Assembly (NCBI RefSeq): GCF_030814715.1
Contig: NZ_JAUSVO010000003.1
Location: 124,001 to 188,000 of the forward strand
Direction of reading: 5' to 3'
DNA: 64,000 nt
Source: Kaistia dalseonensis
GTDB lineage: Bacteria > Pseudomonadota > Alphaproteobacteria > Rhizobiales > Kaistiaceae
In this document: positions 36,524-45,322 of the stretch, piece after piece
Numbering within the stretch: position 1 is the stretch's first letter
Layout: each line of letters begins with the position of its first letter
Made by a program: the position numbers and the translations under genes
Notes under the pieces: generated by a model
The model's database searches: none
Seen by the model: only the letters and a program-made list of their open reading frames with translations
Told to the model about the DNA's origin: nothing

Positions 36524-36631
36524 CCGTCATCCCGGGCGAAGCGCAGCGCAGACCCGGGACCCATACAGCCGAAGCGCCCATCGACGGCGGGCCTCAGGCT
36601 GGATGGGTCCCCGCTTTCGCGGGGATGACGG
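36524..36631. repeat. Palindromic repeat family B, copy 1
   Basis: A 108-bp element whose ends CCGTCATCCC and GGGATGACGG are inverted. Inner hairpins include CCCGGG..CCCGGG and CCCCGCtttcGCGGGG. It fills most of the gap between mgsB and mgsC. A second copy with the same ends lies at 62618-62729. Confidence 0.85.
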
Positions 36632-36689
36632 AACCTTCGAGGACAACGCGAACCAGAAAGGCCATCGACCCGGCATGGCGAGGCCGAGC

Positions 36690-38027
36690 ATGACCGAGAA
36701 GCCCGCAGCGCCGCGCACCCTCCCCCGCCACTCCGCGACCTTCGACGATTATACGCTCTCCGAAATCCGCCGCGCGGCCGCGACCGGCATCTATGACATT
36801 CGCGGCGGCGGCGCGAAGCGGAAGGTGCCGCATTTCGACGACCTGCTCTTTCTCGGCGCCTCGATCTCGCGCTATCCGCTCGAAGGCTATCGCGAGGCCT
36901 GCGGGACCAATGTCGTGCTCGGCTCGCGCTTCGCGAAGAAGCCGATCGAGCTCAAGATTCCGATCACCATTGCCGGCATGAGCTTCGGCTCGCTCTCGGC
37001 CAATGCCAAGGAAGCGCTCGGCCGTGGCGCCTCGGCCATGGGCACGTCGACGACGACGGGCGATGGCGGCATGACGAATGAGGAGCGGGGCCATTCGAGC
37101 CTGCTCGTCTATCAGGTCCTTCCCTCGCGCTATGGCATGAACCCGGACGATCTGCGCCGTGCGGATGCGATCGAGGTCGTCGTTGGCCAGGGCGCGAAGC
37201 CCGGTGGCGGCGGCATGCTGCTCGGCCAAAAGATCTCCGAGCGCGTCGCCGGCATGCGGACACTCCCCGTCGGGATCGACCAGCGCTCGGCCTGCCGCCA
37301 TCCCGACTGGACCGGCCCGGACGATCTCGAAATCAAGATCGAGGAACTGCGGGAGATCACGGATTGGCAGAAGCCGATCTATGTGAAGGTCGGCGCCGCG
37401 CGGCCCTATTACGATACGGCGCTCGCGGTCAAATCCGGCGCCGATGTCGTCGTGATCGACGGCATGCAGGGCGGAACCGCCGCAACGCAGGACGTATTCA
37501 TCGAGAATGTCGGCATACCGACGCTGCCGGCCGTGCGGCAGGCGGTCAAGGCGCTGCAGGATCTGGGGCTTCATCGCAAGGTGCAGTTGATCGTCTCGGG
37601 CGGCATCCGCAACGGCGCCGATGTCGCGAAAGCCTTGGCGCTCGGCGCCGACGCCGTCTCGATCGGCACGGCGGCGCTGGTCGCGATCGGCGACAATGAT
37701 CCAGCGCTGGAGGCCGAATATCAGGCGCTCGGTTCGACCGCGGGCGCCTATGACGACTGGCAGGAGGGCCGCGACCCGGCCGGCATCACGACGCAGGACC
37801 CCGACCTGATGGCCCGGCTCGATCCAGTGCTCGCCGGAAGGCGGCTTGCCAATTATCTCGCCGTGCTGACGCTGGAGGCGCAGACGATCGCGCGCGCCTG
37901 CGGCAAGAGCCACGTCCACAATCTCGAGCCGGAGGACCTGGTGGCGCTGACCATCGAGGCCGCCGCCATGGCCGAGGTTCCGCTGGCCGGGACGAACTGG
38001 ATACCGGGGAAGAACGGCGGGTTCTAG
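36690..38027 (+). CDS. mgsC: N-methylglutamate synthase subunit C (glutamate-synthase-like FMN subunit)
   Basis: 445 aa from the ATG at 36690; an ATG at 36675 is close, and one at 36603 lies inside the palindromic repeat and is rejected. It matches the FMN-binding glutamate synthase domain found alone as GlxD/MgsC: ITIAGMSFGSLSANAKEALG near 90-110, TTTGDGGM, GQGAKPGGGGMLLGQKIS near 167-185, and the phosphate-binding SGGIRNGADVAKALALGADAVSIG near 300-325. Together with MgsA and MgsB it forms N-methylglutamate from gamma-glutamylmethylamide. It is separated from mgsB by a palindromic repeat and from gmaS by three tandem repeats. Confidence 0.9.
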   Translation: MTEKPAAPRTLPRHSATFDDYTLSEIRRAAATGIYDIRGGGAKRKVPHFDDLLFLGASISRYPLEGYREACGTNVVLGSRFAKKPIELKIPITIAGMSFGSLSANAKEALGRGASAMGTSTTTGDGGMTNEERGHSSLLVYQVLPSRYGMNPDDLRRADAIEVVVGQGAKPGGGGMLLGQKISERVAGMRTLPVGIDQRSACRHPDWTGPDDLEIKIEELREITDWQKPIYVKVGAARPYYDTALAVKSGADVVVIDGMQGGTAATQDVFIENVGIPTLPAVRQAVKALQDLGLHRKVQLIVSGGIRNGADVAKALALGADAVSIGTAALVAIGDNDPALEAEYQALGSTAGAYDDWQEGRDPAGITTQDPDLMARLDPVLAGRRLANYLAVLTLEAQTIARACGKSHVHNLEPEDLVALTIEAAAMAEVPLAGTNWIPGKNGGF

Positions 38028-38044
38028 GCCTCGATGAAGCGCAC

Positions 38045-38499
38045 GATCAGCCCTCTCTCCCGCGAAGCGGGGGAGAGTTGGAGAGGGGGTTGAAGCGCCG
38101 TGACATCGGGATTTCCAACCCCGAAGCCTGAGCACGCGAGCCCCCTCCCGGCCTCCCCCGCAAGCGGGAGAGGAGAAGGAAGCAGGTGGGCGAGCCGCAC
38201 GATCAGCCCTCTCTCCCGCAAAGCGGGGGAGAGTTGGAGAGGGGGTTGAAGTGCCGTGACATCGGGATTTCCAACCCCGAAGCCTGAGCACGCGAGCCCC
38301 CTCCCGCCCCCCCGCTACGCGGGAGAGGAGAAGGAAGCAGGAGGGCGAGCCGCACGATCAGCCCTCTCTCCCGCAAGGCGGGGGAGAGCTGGAGAGGGGG
38401 GTTGAAGTGCCGTGATATCGGGATTTCCAACCCCGAAGCCTGAGCGCGCGAGCCCCCTCCCGGCCTCCCCCGCTACGCGGGAGAGGAGAAGAAAGGAAG
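38045..38499. repeat. Three tandem copies of palindromic repeat family A
   Basis: Units begin at 38045, 38201 and 38356, giving periods of 156 and 155 bp. Each has a left hairpin (CTCTCCCGC..GCGGGGGAGAG), a middle CGGGATTTCCAACCCCG and a right hairpin (CCCCCGC..GCGGGAGAGG). Left and right parts are also inverted copies of each other. Loops differ between units (gaa, aaa, aag) while stems are kept. It fills the mgsC-gmaS gap. No ORF in it is credible. Confidence 0.9.
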
Positions 38500-38598
38500 T
38501 CCGCGGCCCTTTGTGCGGAAGCCGGCACGACACTTGAATGACCGACGGCCGGACACGCGAAAACGCGGGCGGACCGGAACAGCAGGGAAACGGGGATC

Positions 38599-39900
38599 AT
38601 GGCGATCGATCTGGCGGAAACCGCCAAGGCGAAGGGGATCAGATATTTCCTGATCTCCTATACCGACCTCTTTGGGACGCAGCGCGCGAAGCTGGTGCCG
38701 GCCCAGGCGATCGGCGAGATGCAGAAGGCCGGCGCGAGCTTCGCCGGTTTCGCCACCTGGCTCGACATGACGCCGGCAGACCCCGATGTCTTCGCCGTGC
38801 CCGATCCGGAGAGCCTGATCCAGCTGCCCTGGAAGCCGGAGGTCGGCTGGCTCGCCGCCGATCCGTGGATGGGCGGCAAGCTCGTCGCGCAGGCGCCGCG
38901 CAACGTGCTGAAGAAGCAGATCGCAGCCGCCGCAGCGCTCGGCTACCAGATGAAGACCGGCGTCGAATGCGAGTTCTTCCTCGTCACGCCGGATGGCAAG
39001 GCGATCTCTGACGCGGCCGACTATCAGGCCAAGCCCTGCTACGACCAGTCGGCGCTGATGCGGCGCTACGATGTCATCACGGAAATCTGCGACGCCATGC
39101 TGTCGCTCGGCTGGCAGCCCTACCAGAACGATCATGAAGACGCGAACGGCCAGTTCGAGATGAACTGGCACTATGACGACGCGCTCGTCACCGCCGATCG
39201 CCATGCCTTCTTCAAATATATGGCGAAGTCGATCGCCGAGAAGCACGGGCTGCGCGCCACCTTCATGCCCAAGCCCTTCGCCGCGCTGACGGGCAATGGC
39301 TGCCACGCACATATCTCGCTCTGGAAGGACGGCGTGAACGTCTTCGAGGCGGCCGATGGCGAGCTCGGCGTCTCGAAGCTCGGCTATCATTTCCTCGGCG
39401 GCCTGCTGGCGCATGCCGGCGCCTTCGCCGCGCTGACCAATCCGACCGTCAATTCCTATAAGCGCATCAATGCGCCGGTGACGCGCTCGGGCGCCACATG
39501 GTCGCCGAACACGATCAGCTATACCGGCAATAACCGCACCCACATGATCCGCATTCCCGATGCCGGCCGGTTCGAATTGCGCCTCGCCGATGGCGCCGCC
39601 AACCCCTACCTGCTGCAGGCGGCGATCCTCGCGGCCGGTCTGGATGGGCTGGCGAAGGAGACCAGCCCCGGCCAGCGGCTCGATCTCAACATGTATACGG
39701 ACGGCCACAAGGTGAAGGGCGCCAGGAAGCTGCCGCTCAACCTGCTCGACGCGCTCCGCGCCTTCGAGAAATCGAGCCTGCTCGCCGAAAGCCTCGGGCC
39801 GGAATTCGTCACTGCCTATGCGAGGCTCAAGATGGGCGAATGGAACGATTATGCCGGCCACTTGACCGAATGGGAGCGCGCGGCCACGCTGGATTGTTGA
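38599..39900 (+). CDS. gmaS: Gamma-glutamylmethylamide synthetase (GS type III)
   Basis: 433 aa glutamine-synthetase fold lacking the long GSI N-terminus. Motifs: ECEFFLVTP near 120-128 (metal Glu), HEDANGQFEMNW near 177-188, NGCHAHISLW near 233-242, and FELRLADGAANPYL near 325-338. It joins glutamate and methylamine with ATP. It lies between mgsC and mgdA on the same strand, with repeats on both sides. Assignment as GmaS rather than another GS-like ligase depends on the flanking mgs and mgd genes. Confidence 0.9.
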   Translation: MAIDLAETAKAKGIRYFLISYTDLFGTQRAKLVPAQAIGEMQKAGASFAGFATWLDMTPADPDVFAVPDPESLIQLPWKPEVGWLAADPWMGGKLVAQAPRNVLKKQIAAAAALGYQMKTGVECEFFLVTPDGKAISDAADYQAKPCYDQSALMRRYDVITEICDAMLSLGWQPYQNDHEDANGQFEMNWHYDDALVTADRHAFFKYMAKSIAEKHGLRATFMPKPFAALTGNGCHAHISLWKDGVNVFEAADGELGVSKLGYHFLGGLLAHAGAFAALTNPTVNSYKRINAPVTRSGATWSPNTISYTGNNRTHMIRIPDAGRFELRLADGAANPYLLQAAILAAGLDGLAKETSPGQRLDLNMYTDGHKVKGARKLPLNLLDALRAFEKSSLLAESLGPEFVTAYARLKMGEWNDYAGHLTEWERAATLDC

Positions 39901-39928
39901 GGCTCGCTCCGGCGCCGTGGAAGCGCTC

Positions 39929-40062
39929 GATGAGCCCTCTCTCCCGCGACGCGGGGGAGAGTTGGAGAGGGGGCGCCTCACGGGGTGGAGGGCGCAACCG
40001 TCGACTGTTCCCATGCGAGCCCCCTCCCGGCCTCCCCCGCTTCGCGGGAGAGGAGAAGAAAG
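39929..40062. repeat. Palindromic repeat family A, single copy between gmaS and mgdA
   Basis: It has the same left (CTCTCCCGCgacGCGGGGGAGAG) and right (CCCCCGCttcGCGGGAGAGG) hairpins as the triplicated units, with a different 60-bp centre. Its right end AGGAGAAG lies 6-13 bases before the mgdA ATG and may supply that gene's ribosome-binding site. Confidence 0.88.
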
Positions 40063-40068
40063 AGCTGA

Positions 40069-41325
40069 ATGACCGACCGCTACTCGTTTCTCTCCATCCT
40101 CAAGGAAGCCTTCTCCGGCCAGAAGGGCTGGGAGCCGGTCTGGCGCGAGCCGGCGCCGAAGCGGGACTATGAGGTCGTGATCGTCGGCGGTGGCGGCCAT
40201 GGGCTGGCGACCGCGCATTACCTCGCCAAGGAACATGGCATCACTGATGTCGCCGTGGTCGAGAAGGGTTATCTCGGTTCCGGCAATGTCGGCCGCAACA
40301 CCACCATCGTGCGCTCCAACTATCTGCTCGACGGCAATATTCCCTTCTACGAACTGTCGATGAAGCTCTGGGAAGGGCTGGAACAGGACCTGAACTACAA
40401 CGCTATGGTCAGCCAGCGCGGCGTGCTCAACCTCTTCCATTCCGACGCCCAGCGCGACGCCTATGCGCGGCGCGGCAATGCCATGCGGCTCAACGGCGTC
40501 GATGCCGAATTGCTCGACCAGGCGGCGGTCAAGAAAATGCTGCCCTTTCTCGATTACGACAATGCGCGCTTTCCAATCCAGGGCGGGCTGATCCAGCGGC
40601 GCGGCGGCACGGTGCGCCATGATGCCGTCGCCTGGGGCTATGCGCGCGCGGCCGACCGGCGCGGCGTCGATTTGATCCAGAATTGCGAGGTCACCGGCAT
40701 CACGGTTGAAGGCGGCAGGGCGATCGGCGTCGAGACGACGCGCGGCTTCATCGGCGCGAAGAAGGTGGCGCTCGCCGCCGCCGGCAATTCATCCCGCGTC
40801 GCGGCGATGGCCGGGCTTCGCCTGCCGATCGAGAGCCATGTGCTGCAGGCCTTCGTCTCGGAAGGGATCAAGCCCTTCATCGACGGCGTGGTGACCTTCG
40901 GCGCCGGCCATTTCTATATCAGCCAGTCCGACAAGGGCGGCCTCGTCTTCGGCGGCGATATCGATGGCTATAATTCCTATGCCCAGCGCGGCAATCTTCC
41001 CACCATCGAGGATGTCTGTGAGGGCGGCATGGCGCTGATGCCGCGGATCGGGCGCGTGCGCTTGCTCAGGCATTGGGGCGGGCTGATGGACATGTCGATG
41101 GATGGCAGCCCGATCATCGACAGAACGCCGGTCGACGGTCTCTATCTCAATGCCGGCTGGTGCTATGGCGGCTTCAAGGCGACCCCGGCCTCGGGCTTCT
41201 GCTTCGCCCATCTGATCGCCCGCGACGAACCGCATCCGGACGCTGCTGCGCTGCGGCTCGATCGTTTCGCACGCGGAACGCTGATCGACGAGAAGGGTGT
41301 CGGCGCGCAGCCGAACCTGCACTGA
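40069..41325 (+). CDS. mgdA: N-methylglutamate dehydrogenase subunit A (sarcosine oxidase beta-like)
   Basis: 418 aa, the size of heterotetrameric sarcosine oxidase beta (SoxB). The FAD-binding VIVGGGGHGLATAHYLA begins near residue 37, followed by EKGYLGSGNVGRNTTIVRSNY near 65-85, the flavin-attachment and active-site region of the family. The C-terminal half (LMDMSMDGSPIIDRTPVDGLYLNAGWCYGGFKATPASG, in part) is typical. It would oxidise N-methylglutamate. MgdB starts one base after its stop. Confidence 0.92.
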   Translation: MTDRYSFLSILKEAFSGQKGWEPVWREPAPKRDYEVVIVGGGGHGLATAHYLAKEHGITDVAVVEKGYLGSGNVGRNTTIVRSNYLLDGNIPFYELSMKLWEGLEQDLNYNAMVSQRGVLNLFHSDAQRDAYARRGNAMRLNGVDAELLDQAAVKKMLPFLDYDNARFPIQGGLIQRRGGTVRHDAVAWGYARAADRRGVDLIQNCEVTGITVEGGRAIGVETTRGFIGAKKVALAAAGNSSRVAAMAGLRLPIESHVLQAFVSEGIKPFIDGVVTFGAGHFYISQSDKGGLVFGGDIDGYNSYAQRGNLPTIEDVCEGGMALMPRIGRVRLLRHWGGLMDMSMDGSPIIDRTPVDGLYLNAGWCYGGFKATPASGFCFAHLIARDEPHPDAAALRLDRFARGTLIDEKGVGAQPNLH

Positions 41326-41326
41326 C

Positions 41327-41611
41327 ATGCGCATCCCCTGCCCCTCTTGCGGTGAACGCGGCCATGAGGAATTCGCCTATCTGGGCGATGCCTCGCTCGT
41401 GCGGCCCGACCCGACGGCGCCGGACGCCGAGGCGCGCTTCGCCGACTATGTCTATCTGCGCGACAATCCGGCGGGCGCATTGCGCGAACTCTGGTATCAC
41501 GCCGCCGGCTGCCATGCCTGGCTGGTGGTGACGCGTGATACGCGGACCCACGAAATCTCCGGTGTCGAACCGGCCAAGGCCGCAGCCTTGCGCCGCCAAG
41601 AGGCCGGCTGA
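41327..41611 (+). CDS. mgdB: N-methylglutamate dehydrogenase subunit B (sarcosine oxidase delta-like)
   Basis: 94 aa from the ATG at 41327, just after the mgdA stop. It is the small zinc subunit: CPSCGERGHEEF (from residue 4) with Cys5, Cys8 and His12, then GALRELWYHAAGCHAWLVV near 55-73 supplying a further Cys/His, as in SoxD. It bridges the larger subunits. mgdC starts 2 bp after its stop. Confidence 0.9.
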   Translation: MRIPCPSCGERGHEEFAYLGDASLVRPDPTAPDAEARFADYVYLRDNPAGALRELWYHAAGCHAWLVVTRDTRTHEISGVEPAKAAALRRQEAG

Positions 41612-41613
41612 TC

Positions 41614-44589
41614 ATGGCCGAGCAGCCCTTTCGCCTGAAGCAGACCGGCCGCCTCGGCACGGAAAAGCCGCTCGCCTTCACCTTCGACGGCAAGCGTTAC
41701 GAAGGCATGGCGGGCGACACCCTCGCCTCGGCATTGCTCGCCAATGGCGTCCAGCTGGTCGGGCGCTCGTTCAAATATCACCGCCCGCGCGGCATCTTTT
41801 CCGCCGGCTCGGAGGAGCCGAACGCGCTGGTCGAGCTGCGCTCCGGCGCGCGGCGCGAGCCCAACACACGTGCGACCATGATCGAGCTTTATGACGGGCT
41901 CGACGCGCGCAGCCAGAACCGCTGGCCGTCGCTCAGCCTCGATCTTCTGGCGGTGAATTCGCTCGCGGCGCCAATCCTTTCCGCCGGCTTCTACTACAAG
42001 ACCTTCATGTGGCCGTCCCAGTTCTGGGAGAAGGTCTACGAGCCGCTGATCCGCCGCGCCGCCGGTCTCGGCCGCGCGGCGCAGGAGGCCGATCCCGACC
42101 ACTACGAGAAGGCGACCGCCTTCTGCGACGTGCTCGTCATCGGCGCTGGCCCGGCCGGGCTGATGGCGGCGCTCGCGGCTGGGCGCGCGGGCGCGCGCGT
42201 GATCCTGGCGGAAGAGGATTTCCGCCTCGGCGGCCGCCTGCTCGGCGACCGGCGCCGGCTCGACGGCCAGCCCTCGCCGCAATGGGTGGCGCAGATCGAG
42301 GCGGAACTGGACGAAATGCCCAACGTCCGCATCATGACGCGGACGACCGTGTTCGGCGCTTACGACGGCGGCGTCTATGGCGCGCTCGAGCGTGTCTCCG
42401 ACCACCTGCCCGAGCCCCTGCCCTTCACGCCGCGCCAACGGCTCTGGCACATTATCGCCCGGCGCACGGTCCTCGCCGCCGGCGCGATCGAGCGGCCGCT
42501 GCTCTTCGGCAATAATGACCGGCCGGGCGTCATGCTCGCCGGCGCCGTCCGCACCTATCTGAACCGCCATGCTGTCGCGCCGGGTGGCCGCGCCATCGTC
42601 TTCGCCACCAATGACGACGCCGCCCGCACGGTTGCCGACCTGACCGCCGCCGGCATCGCCGTAGTCGCGCTGGTCGATCCGCGCCCGCGGCCGCCATCGA
42701 GTTCGATCGACCTCGCCGATCGCGTCGGCGCGGCCTTCGTCACCGGCATCATCAGCCGCGCCATCGGCCTCCGCCAGGTCGAGGCCGCCGTGGTCGAAAC
42801 CGATCGCGGCCGCACCATCGTCTACGATTGCGATCTGATCGCCGTCTCCGGCGGCTGGAATCCGAGCATCCATCTCTCGACCCATCTCGGCGGCAAGCCG
42901 GTCTGGAACGAAGACCGCGCCGCCTTCCTGCCCGGCACGCCGCCGCCCGGCACGACGGTCATCGGCGCCGCCGCCGGCGATTTCGCGCTTCGCGACTGCC
43001 TCGCCGAGGGCGCCCGCGCCGGGCTGGACGCAGCCGAGGGGGAGGGCTTCGACGGCGACGAGCCCGCTTTGCCCGAGGTCGACCCGGAAGGAACCGGCAT
43101 CGGCCCGCTGCTCACCACGACGGCCGCGCGCGGCAAGACCTTCGTCGATTTGCAGAACGACGTGACGGTCAAGGATGTCGAGCTCGCCAATCGCGAGGGC
43201 TTCCACGCGGTCGAGCATCTGAAGCGCTACACGACGCTCGGCATGGCGACCGATCAGGGCAAGACGGCGAATGTGCTCGGTCTCGCCCTGATGGCGGAGC
43301 TGACCGGCAAGCCGATCGCGGCGATCGGCACCACCACCGCGCGCCCGCCCTTCACGCCGGTCGCGATCGGCGCGCTGGCCGGCCATCATCGCGGCAGGGA
43401 TTTCAGGCCGACGCGGCTGACGCCCTCGCATGACTGGGCGGCGCGGCAGGGGGCCGTCTTCGTCGAGGCAGGCCAATGGCTGCGCGCCCAATATTTCCCG
43501 CGTCCCGGCGAGGCGGACTGGCTCGCGACAGTCAACCGCGAGGTCAACGCGGTGCGGACGTCGGTCGGCGTCTGCGATGTCTCGACGCTCGGCAAGATCG
43601 ATATCCAGGGCGCCGACGCCGCGACCTTCCTCGACCGCGTCTACACCAACACCTTCTCGACGCTGCCGGTCGGCAAGGCGCGCTACGGACTGATGCTGCG
43701 CGAGGACGGCTTCGTCATGGATGACGGCACGACCGCGCGGCTCGCCGACGACCATTTCTTCATGACGACCACGACCGCCAACGCCGCCAAGGTGATGCAG
43801 CATCTCGAATTCTGCCATCAATGGCTCTGGCCGGAGCTCGATGTCGCGCTCGTATCGGTTACCGAGGCATGGTCGCAATATGCAGTGAGCGGGCCGAAAT
43901 CACGCGATGTGCTGCGCACCGTGATCGATCCCGAGCACGATATCTCCGATGCCGCCTTCCCCTATATGGCGGCGGGCGCGATCTCGGTCGGCGGCATTCC
44001 GGGCCGGCTCTTCCGCCTCTCCTTCTCCGGCGAACTGGCCTATGAGATTGCCTTGCCAGCGTCTTACGGGAATGCGTTGATTCAAGCTCTGATGGAAGCC
44101 GGCGCGCCGTTCGGCATCGTGCCCTATGGCACAGAAGCGCTCGGCGTCATGCGCGTGGAAAAGGGTCATGTCGCCGGCAACGAGCTGAACGGCACCACGA
44201 CCGCGCATGATCTGGGTCTTGGCCGCATGGTCTCGGCGAAGAAGGACTTCATCGGCCGCACGCTCGCCAACCGCGCCGCGCTGATCGATACGAACCGCCC
44301 GCGCCTTGCGGGCTTCCGCCCCGTCGACCGCACGGAGCGGCTCCGCGCCGGCGCCCATTTCATCCAGCTGGATACCGAGGCAGTGGCGGCCAACGATCAG
44401 GGCTACATGACCTCGGTCGCCTTCTCGCCGACGCTCGGCCACTGGATCGGCCTCGGCCTGATTTCGGGCGGCGAAAAGCGGATCGGCGAGATCGTGCGCG
44501 CCTATGATCCGGTTCGAAATGGCGATATCGCGGTCGAGATCGTGGCGCCGGTCTTCGTCGATCCGGAGGGAGTAAAGCTCCGTGGCTGA
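41614..44589 (+). CDS. mgdC: N-methylglutamate dehydrogenase subunit C (sarcosine oxidase alpha-like)
   Basis: 991 aa, typical of SoxA. Domains in order: a 2Fe-2S ferredoxin-like fold without the cluster cysteines (about 15-105, GDTLASALLANG), a pyridine-nucleotide/FAD oxidoreductase part with IGAGPAGLMAALAAG near 174-188, a second dinucleotide region near 310, and a C-terminal GcvT/T-protein domain (about 600-980) that binds tetrahydrofolate. The folate domain would trap the methyl carbon as methylene-tetrahydrofolate. Its stop overlaps the mgdD GTG start by 8 bp. Confidence 0.92.
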   Translation: MAEQPFRLKQTGRLGTEKPLAFTFDGKRYEGMAGDTLASALLANGVQLVGRSFKYHRPRGIFSAGSEEPNALVELRSGARREPNTRATMIELYDGLDARSQNRWPSLSLDLLAVNSLAAPILSAGFYYKTFMWPSQFWEKVYEPLIRRAAGLGRAAQEADPDHYEKATAFCDVLVIGAGPAGLMAALAAGRAGARVILAEEDFRLGGRLLGDRRRLDGQPSPQWVAQIEAELDEMPNVRIMTRTTVFGAYDGGVYGALERVSDHLPEPLPFTPRQRLWHIIARRTVLAAGAIERPLLFGNNDRPGVMLAGAVRTYLNRHAVAPGGRAIVFATNDDAARTVADLTAAGIAVVALVDPRPRPPSSSIDLADRVGAAFVTGIISRAIGLRQVEAAVVETDRGRTIVYDCDLIAVSGGWNPSIHLSTHLGGKPVWNEDRAAFLPGTPPPGTTVIGAAAGDFALRDCLAEGARAGLDAAEGEGFDGDEPALPEVDPEGTGIGPLLTTTAARGKTFVDLQNDVTVKDVELANREGFHAVEHLKRYTTLGMATDQGKTANVLGLALMAELTGKPIAAIGTTTARPPFTPVAIGALAGHHRGRDFRPTRLTPSHDWAARQGAVFVEAGQWLRAQYFPRPGEADWLATVNREVNAVRTSVGVCDVSTLGKIDIQGADAATFLDRVYTNTFSTLPVGKARYGLMLREDGFVMDDGTTARLADDHFFMTTTTANAAKVMQHLEFCHQWLWPELDVALVSVTEAWSQYAVSGPKSRDVLRTVIDPEHDISDAAFPYMAAGAISVGGIPGRLFRLSFSGELAYEIALPASYGNALIQALMEAGAPFGIVPYGTEALGVMRVEKGHVAGNELNGTTTAHDLGLGRMVSAKKDFIGRTLANRAALIDTNRPRLAGFRPVDRTERLRAGAHFIQLDTEAVAANDQGYMTSVAFSPTLGHWIGLGLISGGEKRIGEIVRAYDPVRNGDIAVEIVAPVFVDPEGVKLRG

Positions 44590-45322
44590 GATCGTGCTTT
44601 CCCCCACCAGCGCCTTCGCCGGCATCCCGCGCGGCCGCAGCGGACAGACGGACGGCCCGCCGGGGGTCATCGCGAGCGAGCGCACCGATCTGGCTATGGC
44701 GACAATCATCGCCCGCAAAGGCCAATCCGCCGCGCTCCGCGACACCGTGCGCGAAATCTATGGCCTGAAGCTGCCGATCCGCCCGACTTGGGTTGGGAAT
44801 GACGAACTCGCCTTCCTCTGGTCCGGCCCCGACCAATGGCTCGCCCTCGCCACCGGCACAATCGGCCCCCTCTCCCCCTTGCGGGAGAGGGTTGGGGTGA
44901 GGGCCTTCGCTTCCTTTGAAGACGCCGCCAGCGAAACGACAGCAAGCAAGGCCCTCACCCCACCCTTTCCCACAAGAGGGAGAGGGAGTCCGGCTGGTGG
45001 CTTTGTCGATATCGAGACCGAACTGCGCGAGTCGATCGGCGCCTTCGCCGCGATCTCCGCGCAAGGCGACGGCCGGGCCGTGCTGCGCCTCTCCGGCCCG
45101 AATGTCCACGATACGCTCGCCAAGGGCCTGCCCATCGATCTGCACGAAAGCGCGTTCAAGCCCGGCGATGTGGCGATCACGCAGATCGCCCATATCGGCG
45201 TCACGATCCGTCAGATCGACTCCTCACCGACCTACGAGATCATCCTCGCCCGCTCGCTCAGCCTGAGCTTCTGGTCATGGCTCGTCGCCTCGTCCGGCGA
45301 GTTCGGCCTCGATTTCACGTGA
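44582..45322 (+). CDS. mgdD: N-methylglutamate dehydrogenase subunit D (sarcosine oxidase gamma-like) with in-frame repeat insertion
   Basis: 246 aa from a GTG at 44582 that overlaps the mgdC stop. N-terminal GSGTRFGL-like parts (SERTDLAMATIIARKGQ) and GPDQWLALATG near 83-93 belong to the SoxG family; the family resumes at VDIETELRESIGAF near 141 and runs to SSGEFGLDFT. Between them, residues of about 95-138 (PLSPLRERVGV...PFPTRGRGS) are encoded by a palindromic repeat (44868-44986) and are not family sequence. Without it the protein would be near 200 aa, closer to usual SoxG size. The frame stays open, so the subunit may still be made. Its 3' end overlaps that of the convergent SDR gene. Confidence 0.85.
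   Translation: MAEIVLSPTSAFAGIPRGRSGQTDGPPGVIASERTDLAMATIIARKGQSAALRDTVREIYGLKLPIRPTWVGNDELAFLWSGPDQWLALATGTIGPLSPLRERVGVRAFASFEDAASETTASKALTPPFPTRGRGSPAGGFVDIETELRESIGAFAAISAQGDGRAVLRLSGPNVHDTLAKGLPIDLHESAFKPGDVAITQIAHIGVTIRQIDSSPTYEIILARSLSLSFWSWLVASSGEFGLDFT
44868..44986. repeat. Palindromic repeat inserted in the mgdD coding sequence
   Basis: Arms 44868-44907 and 44948-44986 are inverted repeats with about 90% match over 39 bp, around a 40-bp centre. Arms begin CCCTCTCCC and end GGGGTGAGGGCCTT, resembling repeat family A in composition and hairpin layout but with a different sequence. The element is read through in frame. Confidence 0.88.

Noticed and set aside
36603-36689. An upstream start for mgsC at 36603
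   Set aside because: The extra residues come from the end of palindromic repeat B and are absent from the family; the ATG at 36690 fits better.
38045-38499. Regularly spaced repeats that could suggest a CRISPR array
   Set aside because: Only three units, about 155 bp each, with conserved rather than variable interiors and two internal hairpins; no cas genes in the window.
38473-40620. A 715-codon minus-strand frame across gmaS and mgdA
   Set aside because: Antisense shadow that also reads through palindromic repeats; low-complexity product.
41497-43878. A 793-codon minus-strand frame opposite mgdB/mgdC
   Set aside because: Antisense shadow of mgdC, whose domains are clear on the plus strand.
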